From assembly GCF_023218075.1 (NCBI RefSeq), contig NZ_JALPTB010000036.1, positions 1 to 64,000 of the forward strand: DNA of 64,000 nt. Direction: 5' to 3'. This document shows, piece after piece, positions 25,671 to 33,003 of the stretch. The translations under genes and the position numbers were made by a program. Every line of letters starts with the position of its first letter. The stretch's first letter is position 1. The notes beneath the pieces are model-generated. The model was not told the DNA's origin. It was given only the letters and a program-made list of their open reading frames with translations, and made no database searches. Origin of the DNA: Rhodococcus sp. HM1 (GTDB taxonomy: Bacteria; Actinomycetota; Actinomycetes; Mycobacteriales; Mycobacteriaceae).

Positions 25671-25693
25671 TTGTTCATATGAGAAGTTATGAT
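25671..25693 (+). promoter_or_regulatory. Candidate cbiM promoter with palindromic centre
   Basis: TATGAT at 25688-25693 is a good -10 hexamer. It is overlapped on the 5' side by TTGTTCATATGAGAA, whose core TCATATGA is a perfect palindrome and could be a metal-regulator site (ArsR/NmtR type). No clear -35 hexamer is visible. Confidence 0.4.
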
Positions 25694-25714
25694 TCGACGA
25701 TGGATGTCGTAGCA

Positions 25715-26407
25715 ATGCACATGAGCGACGGCCTCATCAACGCCCCGACGTCCCTCCTGTTCGGTGCCGTGGCAGTCGCCGGACTCGCGATCGCACTGTG
25801 GCGGGCACGGACCGAACTCGACGAGCGGACCGCTCCCATGGCGGGTTTGGTGGCCGCGTTCGTGTTCGCCCTGCAGATGGTGAACTTCCCGATCCTTCCC
25901 GGCGTGAGCGGACACGTCCTCGGTGGCGCGCTCGCCGCGATCCTCGTCGGCCCGTACACCGGCGCGCTGTGCCTCGCGATCGTGCTGATCGTCCAGGCCC
26001 TGTTGTTCGCGGACGGTGGCCTGAGCGCCCTCGGCGCGAACATCACCAACATGGCGCTGATCGGCGTCGCGACCGGCTACGGCATCGCGGTCGCGCTGCG
26101 GTCCCTCCTCCGCGGTCGCACCCGTGGTCGGGGCCTGGCGGTCGTGTCGTTCACGGCGGCACTGGCCGCCGTGGTCGCGGCGTCCGCCGGATTCCTGCTC
26201 GAGTACGCGATCGGCGGCGCCTCCACCACCTCGCTCGGGACCGTGGCCGCCTACCTGCTCGGCACCCACGTATTGATCGGCGCCGGGGAGGGAATCGTCA
26301 CCGCCGCGACGGTGGCCGCGGTCGCCAGGGCCCGGCCCGATCTGGTGTATCTCCTGCGCACCGCACCCCGACCCGCACCCGCACCCGCGTCGGACGTGAC
26401 GGCATGA
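25715..26407 (+). CDS. cbiM: CbiM/NikM-type energy-coupling-factor transporter S component (Ni2+/Co2+)
   Basis: 230 residues, about seven membrane helices. The protein must begin Met-His for metal binding in this family, so ATG 25715 (MHMSDGLINAPTS) is chosen although in-frame ATGs at 25679 and 25700 exist; a start at 25700 would be nearly leaderless from the -10 at 25688. Conserved GHVLGGALAAILVGPYTGAL and THVLIGAGEGIVTA follow. The gene opens a cbiMNQO operon convergent with the hydrogenase cluster, which makes nickel the likely substrate; cobalt for cobalamin cannot be excluded. Confidence 0.9.
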   Translation: MHMSDGLINAPTSLLFGAVAVAGLAIALWRARTELDERTAPMAGLVAAFVFALQMVNFPILPGVSGHVLGGALAAILVGPYTGALCLAIVLIVQALLFADGGLSALGANITNMALIGVATGYGIAVALRSLLRGRTRGRGLAVVSFTAALAAVVAASAGFLLEYAIGGASTTSLGTVAAYLLGTHVLIGAGEGIVTAATVAAVARARPDLVYLLRTAPRPAPAPASDVTA

Positions 26408-26754
26408 GCCGGCGCCGGGTACTGCTCACCCTCGCCGCGGTCACCCTGCTGATCGCCGGGGCGCTCTCCTACCTCGCCAGTTCCAGCCCCGACGGCCTCG
26501 ACTCGACGACCCTGCGCGGGTGCGAGGTCGTCGAGGTCGACGGGACCGAACGCGTGACCGGCGAGTGCATGGCAACCACCGCCACCGATCACAGGCTGTC
26601 CGGCAGCCCGCTGGCCGACTACGCGGTCGGCGGCCGGGAGTTCTCGACCGGGCTCGCGGGCATCGCCGGCGTGGTCGTCGTCGCGGTCGCCGCCGGCGGC
26701 CTGTTCCGATTCCTCGGTCGCCGCCGCGCACCCGGGGAATCGGCGAAACCGTGA
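26404..26754 (+). CDS. PDGLE-domain (CbiN/NikN-like) small membrane component
   Basis: 116 residues with an N-terminal and a C-terminal membrane helix flanking an extracytoplasmic loop. The loop starts SSSPDGLDS, the PDGLE signature of CbiN/NikN proteins that assist the S component in metal capture. It overlaps both cbiM and cbiQ by 4 bases, in the usual M-N-Q-O order. Confidence 0.85.
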   Translation: MSRRRVLLTLAAVTLLIAGALSYLASSSPDGLDSTTLRGCEVVEVDGTERVTGECMATTATDHRLSGSPLADYAVGGREFSTGLAGIAGVVVVAVAAGGLFRFLGRRRAPGESAKP

Positions 26755-27515
26755 GCGGCGAGACCGCGGCGACGCGGCTCCACCTGCCGGGCACCTCGCC
26801 GGTGCACCGGCTGCCCGCGGAGGTGAAGATCGTCGCGGCGGTGACGTTCGTGTTCGTCGTCGTCGCCACCCCACGCGAGGCGATGTGGGCGTTCGGTGCG
26901 TACCTGGCGGTGCTCGCCGCCGTGTGGACGGTCGCGGGGATCCGGCTCTCGTGGCTGGCTCCGCGGATGCTCATCGAACTTCCGTTCGTGGTGCTGGCGG
27001 TGCTGCTGCCGTTCGCCGAGGCCGGTGAACGTGTCGTGGTGGCCGGGGTTTCGCTGTCGGTTCCCGGCCTGTATGCCGCGTGGGGGATCCTCGCCAAGGG
27101 GACCCTCGGCGTGCTCGTGTCGCTGACCCTCGCCGCCACCACGGCGGTGCGGGAGCTACCGGGAGCCCTTGCACGCCTTCACGTACCGGGATCGATCACC
27201 ACCATCGTCGTGCTGATGATCCGGTACGCGGACCTGCTCGCCGACGAGGCGCACCGGATGCACATCGCACGGCTGTCCCGCGGCGACGACCCGCGCACGC
27301 TGCGTCGGATCGGTGCGACCGCGCGCGGGATCGGGGGCCTGTTCCTGCGCGCCTACGAGCGCGGCGAACGGGTGCACCTGGCCATGCTCTCGCGTGGATT
27401 CACGGGTACCGTCCCGGCTTTCGGTGAGCCCGCACGTCCCGCGGACTGGATCTCGGCACTGGCGCCGACCGCAGGTGCCGTGCTCGTGTGCGCGACGGCG
27501 TGGGTCACGACGTGA
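26751..27515 (+). CDS. cbiQ: CbiQ-type ECF transporter transmembrane (T) component
   Basis: 254 residues from GTG 26751. Four to six membrane helices and the coupling-helix motifs ADEAHRMHIARLSRG and AMLSRGF (two Ala-Arg/Ser-Arg-Gly type motifs that dock on the ATPase) identify CbiQ. It overlaps the PDGLE gene and the ATPase gene by 4 bases each. Confidence 0.9.
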   Translation: MSGETAATRLHLPGTSPVHRLPAEVKIVAAVTFVFVVVATPREAMWAFGAYLAVLAAVWTVAGIRLSWLAPRMLIELPFVVLAVLLPFAEAGERVVVAGVSLSVPGLYAAWGILAKGTLGVLVSLTLAATTAVRELPGALARLHVPGSITTIVVLMIRYADLLADEAHRMHIARLSRGDDPRTLRRIGATARGIGGLFLRAYERGERVHLAMLSRGFTGTVPAFGEPARPADWISALAPTAGAVLVCATAWVTT

Positions 27516-28261
27516 CCGGCACACCCGCGGTCCACCTGGCCGGCGTCGGCTACGCCTATCCCGACGGCCGGCGTGCCCTGCACGGCATCGACCTGACCGT
27601 CGCGGCGGGCGAGCGCGTCGCGGTGCTCGGCCCCAACGGGGCGGGCAAGACGACGCTCATGCTTCATCTCAACGGCGTGCTCACCCCCACCGAGGGAACG
27701 GTCGCGATCGGCGGGCGGACGATCGGCCGCGACACCCTCCGCGACGTGCGGCGCGCCGTCGGCCTGGTGTTCCAGGATCCCGACGACCAGCTGTTCATGC
27801 CCACCGTCGCCCAGGACGTCGCGTTCGGCCCGGCGAATTTCGGGGTCCGCCCGCCGGAGCTCGACGAGCGGGTCCGGGAGGCTCTCGCCGCGGTCGACAT
27901 GACCGAGCACGCGGACCGCGACACCGCGCACCTGTCGGGCGGGCAGCGGCGGCGTGTCGCCCTGGCGACCGTGCTGTCCTGCAGGCCCGAGGTTCTGGTG
28001 CTCGACGAACCGTCCGCAAATCTCGATCCGGTGGCCCGTCGCGAACTCGCGGAGGTCCTCACCCGGCTCGACGCGACGCTGCTGCTGGTCACGCACGACC
28101 TTCCGTATGCCGCGCAATTGTGTACCCGCGCGGTGATTCTGGACGGCGGCCGGCTCGTCGCGGACGGACCGATCGACGAGATCCTCACCGACGACACGCT
28201 GCTCGCGGCGCACCGGCTCGAACTGCCGTGGGGCTTCTCCGTGCCGCAGCGCCGCGGCTGA
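27512..28261 (+). CDS. cbiO: CbiO-type ECF transporter ATPase
   Basis: 249 residues from GTG 27512. Walker A GPNGAGKTT, the ECF Q-loop signature VFQDPDDQLFMPTVAQDVAFGP, LSGGQRRRVALA, Walker B VLVLDEPSANLDP and switch His in VTHDLP are intact. It powers nickel/cobalt uptake. The stop codon is 3 bases from the convergent DUF6390 gene, so there is almost no room for a terminator between the operons. Confidence 0.92.
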   Translation: MTGTPAVHLAGVGYAYPDGRRALHGIDLTVAAGERVAVLGPNGAGKTTLMLHLNGVLTPTEGTVAIGGRTIGRDTLRDVRRAVGLVFQDPDDQLFMPTVAQDVAFGPANFGVRPPELDERVREALAAVDMTEHADRDTAHLSGGQRRRVALATVLSCRPEVLVLDEPSANLDPVARRELAEVLTRLDATLLLVTHDLPYAAQLCTRAVILDGGRLVADGPIDEILTDDTLLAAHRLELPWGFSVPQRRG

Positions 28262-28264
28262 GCA

Positions 28265-29023
28265 TCATGCGGCGAGCCGGCGGTTGGTGTGCCCGAGCTG
28301 CCGGACGGTCCACGACTCCAGCCGGTCGGTCTCCTCCGCAGTGAGCCTGTCGCACACGAAATCCCAGTGCAGCGCCACCCGGTCCCCCACGCGCAGGTCG
28401 GGCACGAACACGCCGGAGTCGGTCCGCCGGCCGACGCGCCGAGCCGTCTCGGCTCCGAGAGTCAGCCGGCCACCGCCGAATTCGAGTCGCCGTACGTTCA
28501 CGAGGGCGTCGTCGTCGGACACCTCCAGCACGGTCCCCCACCCGATCCGGCACGAATCGAGGATCCGGAGCGGCTCGGGCATCCCGGTTCCCAGCAGCCG
28601 CGACCACGGATACACCCCGAACACGTGGAACGCGTGGGTCGCGGTCACCTCGGGCAGCAGGTCCTCCGTCAGGTGCGACCAGTAGTGACCGGCTCGCGCG
28701 CCGAACCGGCTCAGCAGTTCACCACCGAACCGCTCCGTGTCAATGCGATCGGTGAGGACGTTTCCGGTCCAATAGGACCGCACCACCCGCTCGTCGAGCG
28801 GATCGGCGATCCCGCACTGTTCGGCGATCAGTTGCTGATACGGCCAGGCCCCGCTGAACTGCCGGGCCGCGGCGGCCACCACCGCCGGATCCCCGCCACC
28901 GCAGGCAGCAGTCTCGAGCGCGGCGGCACTCGCCGGGCCGCAGTAACCGAGTTCGTTGGGCGCGTGCGCATACCGCGCGAACAACCGATATCCCTGGGCC
29001 ACCGCGCTTTCCGCCACGGTCAC
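28265..29023 (-). CDS. DUF6390-like hydrogenase-cluster protein
   Basis: 252 residues from GTG 29023, which overlaps the hypD stop (GTGA), so it is coupled to hypD. LFARYAHAPNELGYCGPASAAALE, WPYQQLIAEQCGIADPLDERVVRSYWTGN, HAFHVFGVYPWSRLLG and VALHWDFVCDRL are features of a conserved actinobacterial family found beside hydrogenase genes and annotated, I believe, as DUF6390. It looks soluble, with scattered Cys and His. The role is unknown; as the last gene of the maturation operon, an assembly role is likely. Confidence 0.72.
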   Translation of the reverse strand: MTVAESAVAQGYRLFARYAHAPNELGYCGPASAAALETAACGGGDPAVVAAAARQFSGAWPYQQLIAEQCGIADPLDERVVRSYWTGNVLTDRIDTERFGGELLSRFGARAGHYWSHLTEDLLPEVTATHAFHVFGVYPWSRLLGTGMPEPLRILDSCRIGWGTVLEVSDDDALVNVRRLEFGGGRLTLGAETARRVGRRTDSGVFVPDLRVGDRVALHWDFVCDRLTAEETDRLESWTVRQLGHTNRRLAA

Positions 29024-30153
29024 CCCTTCCCGCGCTGCCCCACCAGTGCCGCCGTCTCGCGATGGAGACGACCGAAGTTGTAGTAAGCGGCGCATGCCCC
29101 TTCGGGTGAGACCATGCAGGTGCCGATCGGCGTCTCGGGTGTGCATGCGGTCCCGAACACCTTGCACTCCCACGGTTTGATCACGCCTTTGAGCACCTCA
29201 CCGCACTGGCATGCCTTCGGATCTGCCACCCGCACACCCGGCATCGAGAAGCGCTGCTCGGCGTCGAACTCGGCGTAGTCGGGGTGAATTCCCAGTGCGC
29301 TCTGCGAGATGAATCCGAGCCCGCGCCACTCGAAGTGGGGTCGCAGCGCGAACGTCTGCGCGAGCAGCGCCAGGGCCTGCCCGTTTCCCTCGCTGCGCAC
29401 GACCCGGCTGTACTGGTTCTCCACCTCGCACCGCCCGTCCCGGATCTGCCGCAGCAGCATGTGCACCGACGCGAGAATGTCGAGGGGCTCGAAACCCGCC
29501 ACCACGATCGGTTTTCCGTACTTCTCCGGCACGAACCGGTACGGGCGCAGGCCCACCACGGTCGACACGTGGCCCGGCCCGAGGAACCCGGACAGGCGCA
29601 GATCCGGCGATTCGAGGATCGCCTTGATCGGGGGAACGATGGTGACGTGATTGCAGAACACCGAAAAGTTCGTCAGCCCCAGCTGTTTCGCACGCACGAG
29701 GGTCACCGCGGTGGACGGTGCCGTGGTCTCGAACCCGACCGCGAAGAACACCACCTGCTTGTCCGGGTCGTCGACCGCGATCTTGAGCGCGTCGAGCGGC
29801 GAATACACGAACCGCACATCGGCGCCGCGCGCCTTCGCTTCGAGCAGGTTGCCGCGCGATCCGGGCACCCGCATCATGTCCCCGAACGTCGTGAACACCA
29901 CGCCGTCCTGCTCGGCCAGCCACATCGCGTCGTCGATGCGGCCCATCGGGATGACACAGACGGGACAGCCCGGTCCGTGCACCAGCTCCACCGACGGCGG
30001 CAGCAGATGTTCGATGCCGTGCCGGTAGATGGTGTGGGTGTGCCCACCGCACACTTCCATGAACTTGAACTCGTCCTCGGCGGCGAGATCGGTGATCGCA
30101 GCGACCAGGGCCCGGGCCGCAGCCGGGTCCCGGAACTCGTCGACGAATTTCAT
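29020..30153 (-). CDS. hypD: Hydrogenase maturation factor HypD
   Basis: 377 residues, the [4Fe-4S] scaffold that with HypC carries the Fe(CN)2CO unit for the [NiFe] site. The thiol motifs are present: CGGHTHT (Cys35), GPGCPVC (Cys63, Cys66), FCNHVTIVPP, the C-terminal CQCGEVLKG and GTCMVSPEGACAAYY. ATG 30153 is 28 bases after the hypC gene. Its 3' end overlaps the DUF6390 gene by 4 bases. Confidence 0.95.
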   Translation of the reverse strand: MKFVDEFRDPAAARALVAAITDLAAEDEFKFMEVCGGHTHTIYRHGIEHLLPPSVELVHGPGCPVCVIPMGRIDDAMWLAEQDGVVFTTFGDMMRVPGSRGNLLEAKARGADVRFVYSPLDALKIAVDDPDKQVVFFAVGFETTAPSTAVTLVRAKQLGLTNFSVFCNHVTIVPPIKAILESPDLRLSGFLGPGHVSTVVGLRPYRFVPEKYGKPIVVAGFEPLDILASVHMLLRQIRDGRCEVENQYSRVVRSEGNGQALALLAQTFALRPHFEWRGLGFISQSALGIHPDYAEFDAEQRFSMPGVRVADPKACQCGEVLKGVIKPWECKVFGTACTPETPIGTCMVSPEGACAAYYNFGRLHRETAALVGQRGKG

Positions 30154-30181
30154 GGTGCCAACCCGCTTTCCCTCGTCGCCG

Positions 30182-30466
30182 TCATCTCGGCGTCGTGTCG
30201 ATCTCCGAATTGGTGAACGCCTCGATCTCGTTGACGTAGTCGGCCCCCATTCGGCGCACCTGGTCGAGCGTCATCCGTGCTTCCGCCTCGTCGATGCGGG
30301 ACATCGCGAATCCGACGTGCACCAGCACCCAGTCGCCGACCTGCAGGCCGGTGCCGGCGAGCAACCGGATGCTGATGGCCCGCTGCACCCCGTTGACGTC
30401 GACCTTCGCGAGATCCTGATCGGCGTCGAGGATGTCCACGATCCGTCCCGGAATTCCCAGACACAC
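30182..30466 (-). CDS. hypC: Hydrogenase assembly chaperone HypC (copy downstream of hypE)
   Basis: 94 residues from GTG 30466, giving MCLGIPGRIVDI; Cys2 must be near-terminal because it holds the iron intermediate, and GGAGAA lies 10 bases upstream, so the longer ORF start is rejected. The OB-fold core GDWVLVHVGFAMSRIDEAEA is typical. It has a 20-residue tail after the core. This is one of three HypC-like modules in the locus. Confidence 0.93.
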   Translation of the reverse strand: MCLGIPGRIVDILDADQDLAKVDVNGVQRAISIRLLAGTGLQVGDWVLVHVGFAMSRIDEAEARMTLDQVRRMGADYVNEIEAFTNSEIDTTPR

Positions 30467-30483
30467 AACAGTTCTCCTCACGG

Positions 30484-31569
30484 TCAACAGATGCGTGGCA
30501 GCGGATCACCGACGAGCATGTCGACGATCCGGCTGCCCCCGAATGCGGTGCGCAGCGCGACGATGCCCTCCGGTTCCGCGAGGATCTCGCCGACGACCGC
30601 CGCGGCTTCGCCCCCGGCCTGCCCGCGCAGCGCGGCGAGCGCCGCGTCGGTCTCGTCCTCGGCGACCACCGCCACGAACTTGCCCTCGTTCGCCACGTAC
30701 AGCGGGTCGATGCCGAGCAGGTCGCACGCACCGAGAACCTGCGGCCGGACCGGCAGTGCCTCCTCGTCGAGCACCACTGCGAATCCGGTGGCCTGCGCGA
30801 GTTCGTTGCACACGGTGCCGACGCCGCCGCGGGTCGCGTCGCGCATCCACCGGGTCGACGGGGCCGCCGCGAGCAGCGCCTCCACCATCCGGTGCACGGG
30901 AGCGGTGTCGGACGCGATGTCCGCCTCGAGCGCGAGTTCGCCGCGCGCGAGCAGCACCGCCATGCCGTGGTCGCCGATCGTGCCGGAGACGACGACCCGG
31001 TCGCCGGGCCGAACCAGGTCCGCACCCAGACGACGGCCGTCGGGCACCACGCCCACGCCCGCGGTGCTGATGTAGAGCCCGTCGGCGGAACCCTTGCCGA
31101 CGACCTTGGTGTCCCCGGTGACGATGTCGACTCCCGCGCCGGACGCCGCGGTCGCCATGTCGGCGACGATCTCCCGCAGCCGGGCGATCTCGAAGCCCTC
31201 CTCGATCACGAACGCCGCCGACAACCAGCGCGGCCGCGCGCCGGATACGGCGAGGTCGTTGACGGTGCCGTGCACCGCGAGGTGCCCGATCGATCCGCCC
31301 GGGAACTGCAGTGGCTTGACGACGTACGAATCGGTGGAGAACGCCAGGCGCTCCCCCACGCCGATCGACCCGACGGCAGCGTCGCCGAGCTGTTCGAGTT
31401 CGGCGTTGCGGAACGCATCCACGAACACCGCATCGACCAGCGCCGCGGACGCCTTGCCCCCGGCCCCGTGGGAGAGGGTGACGACCGTGTCGAGCAGACG
31501 CGGGCGGCGGCGCCGGAACGCCTCGATCCGTTCCAGTACCCGGTCCTCGCGATCCGCGTCGGTGCTCAC
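30484..31569 (-). CDS. hypE: Hydrogenase maturation factor HypE
   Basis: 361 residues from GTG 31569 (GGAGG upstream). HypE dehydrates the carbamoylated C-terminal Cys to make cyanide; the C-terminus here is exactly PRIC, as required. TLSHGAGGKASAALVD, AFSTDSYVVKPLQFPGGSIG, GDTKVVGKG and MRDATRGGVGTVCNELA are the PurM-like ATPase motifs. It overlaps the SIS gene by 4 bases and precedes hypC by 17 bases. Confidence 0.95.
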   Translation of the reverse strand: MSTDADREDRVLERIEAFRRRRPRLLDTVVTLSHGAGGKASAALVDAVFVDAFRNAELEQLGDAAVGSIGVGERLAFSTDSYVVKPLQFPGGSIGHLAVHGTVNDLAVSGARPRWLSAAFVIEEGFEIARLREIVADMATAASGAGVDIVTGDTKVVGKGSADGLYISTAGVGVVPDGRRLGADLVRPGDRVVVSGTIGDHGMAVLLARGELALEADIASDTAPVHRMVEALLAAAPSTRWMRDATRGGVGTVCNELAQATGFAVVLDEEALPVRPQVLGACDLLGIDPLYVANEGKFVAVVAEDETDAALAALRGQAGGEAAAVVGEILAEPEGIVALRTAFGGSRIVDMLVGDPLPRIC

Positions 31570-32243
31570 GTTCCGCCTCCGGCCGTCGACGTGTCGTGCG
31601 CGAGATGGTCCTGCGCGATCTCCCACAGGCGGTATCCGAGCAGCGCGTGGCTCTCCTGGATGCGGTGGATGCTCTGCGAGCGGATCGTGAAGCAGTAGTC
31701 GAGGTCGTCGGAGACGGCCATCCGCCCGCCGTCGTGGCCGGCGAATCCGATGGTGAGCAGGCCGCGGAATCGCGCCTCGGCGAGGGCCGTCATGAGATCG
31801 TCCGAGTTGCCGGACGTGGACAGCGCGATCGCGATGTCGATCGGCCGGGCGTGGGCGATGATCTGCCGCGAGAAGATCAGGTCGAAACCGACGTCGTTGC
31901 CGAGGGCGGTGACCACGGCCTGGTCCGCGGCCAGGGACCAGGCGGGCACCGGCCGTCCGCGGGCGGGCCGGCTGAACAGGGACGCGAGGGTCGCGGCGTC
32001 GGTGGAACTGCCGCCGTTGCCGAACGTGTAGAGCCGGCCGCCGCGTGCGAAGGACCGGGCCATCCGCTCCCCCGCGGATTCGAGTGCCGGTCCCCATTCG
32101 TCGATCGACGCCTGCTGCAACCGTGCGCTCTCCGCTGCCTTGCTGCGGGCGGACGCGGCGAGGTCGCGTAACAGCGGCGCGGCGTCGCGTTCGTCCGCCT
32201 CGATGAACGGATACAGGAAACTCGTCTGTTCCGGTTCGCTCAC
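31566..32243 (-). CDS. SIS-domain protein (GmhA-like) in the hydrogenase operon
   Basis: 225 residues from GTG 32243 (AGAGGTGA upstream). The sugar-isomerase fold is clear: GGRLYTFGNGGSSTDAATLASLFSRP, ALGNDVGFDLIFSRQI, IALSTSGNSDDLMTAL and IRSQSIHRIQESHALLGY resemble sedoheptulose-7-phosphate isomerase (GmhA). Being inside the hyp operon with 4-base couplings on both sides, it is more likely a hydrogenase-linked factor than a heptose enzyme. No known function ties a SIS protein to [NiFe] maturation as far as I know. Confidence 0.85.
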   Translation of the reverse strand: MSEPEQTSFLYPFIEADERDAAPLLRDLAASARSKAAESARLQQASIDEWGPALESAGERMARSFARGGRLYTFGNGGSSTDAATLASLFSRPARGRPVPAWSLAADQAVVTALGNDVGFDLIFSRQIIAHARPIDIAIALSTSGNSDDLMTALAEARFRGLLTIGFAGHDGGRMAVSDDLDYCFTIRSQSIHRIQESHALLGYRLWEIAQDHLAHDTSTAGGGT

Positions 32244-32247
32244 GGTG

Positions 32248-33003
32248 TCACCTCTCCCCCGGATCGGCAGTAGCGTCGAGCCGGGTTAGCGCCACGCCCC
32301 CGTGTACGACGAGAAGATCGTGCACGGCAACGGATTCCAGGATCGACACGTCGACGTGCTCCTCCCCGTCCGCGGTCCGCACGAGAGCGGTGGCGGTGTC
32401 GGCGCCGGGTGGGGCGACGACCTCCGCGAGCCTGCCCTCGTCGCTGCACGTCACGCACACCGCGTCGGTGTGGTCTTCTTCGAGCAGTCCGGGATGCTCG
32501 AAGACGACGTGGGTCAATTCCCACAGCAGGTGGTACATCAGCACGAATCGGCCGGTGGCCCACACCATCGGATCGTTCGAATCCACCCACAGCACGTGCG
32601 TGGCGGCCCCGGCGGGCGGGCGCGGTCCGGCACCGATCCAGATGGTGTCGGCTCCCCACGCCGCGGCGCGACGCACGATGTCGAGGACGTCGGGTTCGTC
32701 CGCGGACACGACGGCGAGGATCACGTCGCCCGGCCGCACCGCGACCCGGCACTGGGCCACCGGGTCCGGCTCGACCAGCGACACCGCCGGCAGCGCCCGC
32801 TTGCCCATGATCACCGGATGCACGAATTCCACGGCCACGTGGTGGGCGTGCGGTTCCCATTGCGGCGAGACCACCCACAGGGTCGCGCCCGCGTGGAATC
32901 GTCGCGCCAGCCCGAGCGCCGCGGTCGCCAGGTCCGCGGCGAGGTCCTCCCCGATCGGGTTCTCACCGATCGGCGGGTTCGATTGCTGTTTCGTCGATGT
33001 CAT
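32248..33003 (-). CDS. SIS-like/HypC fusion protein
   Basis: 251 residues. Residues about 20-175 look like a divergent SIS-type Rossmann domain (GDVILAVVSADEPDVLDIVRRAAAWGADTIWIG, HVLWVDSNDP), and residues 182-245 form a HypC-like OB domain (CVTCSDEGRLAEVV... VDVSILESVAVHDLLVVHGGVAL). The HypC part has Cys183 and Cys186 instead of an N-terminal Cys2. ATG 33003 overlaps the hypF stop by 4 bases. An upstream open frame of about 700 codons is a shadow of hypF. Probably a maturation chaperone, but the biochemical role is open. Confidence 0.78.
   Translation of the reverse strand: MTSTKQQSNPPIGENPIGEDLAADLATAALGLARRFHAGATLWVVSPQWEPHAHHVAVEFVHPVIMGKRALPAVSLVEPDPVAQCRVAVRPGDVILAVVSADEPDVLDIVRRAAAWGADTIWIGAGPRPPAGAATHVLWVDSNDPMVWATGRFVLMYHLLWELTHVVFEHPGLLEEDHTDAVCVTCSDEGRLAEVVAPPGADTATALVRTADGEEHVDVSILESVAVHDLLVVHGGVALTRLDATADPGER

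Noticed and set aside
25679-25714. Earlier ATG starts for cbiM (25679 or 25700)
   Set aside because: They would bury the Met-His that must be N-terminal for metal binding; kept as alternatives in the entry because 25700 could be leaderless.
31566-32243. Assignment of the SIS protein as a heptose-biosynthesis isomerase (gmhA)
   Set aside because: No other heptose genes nearby and the gene is locked into the hyp operon by overlaps; fold similarity alone does not give the function.
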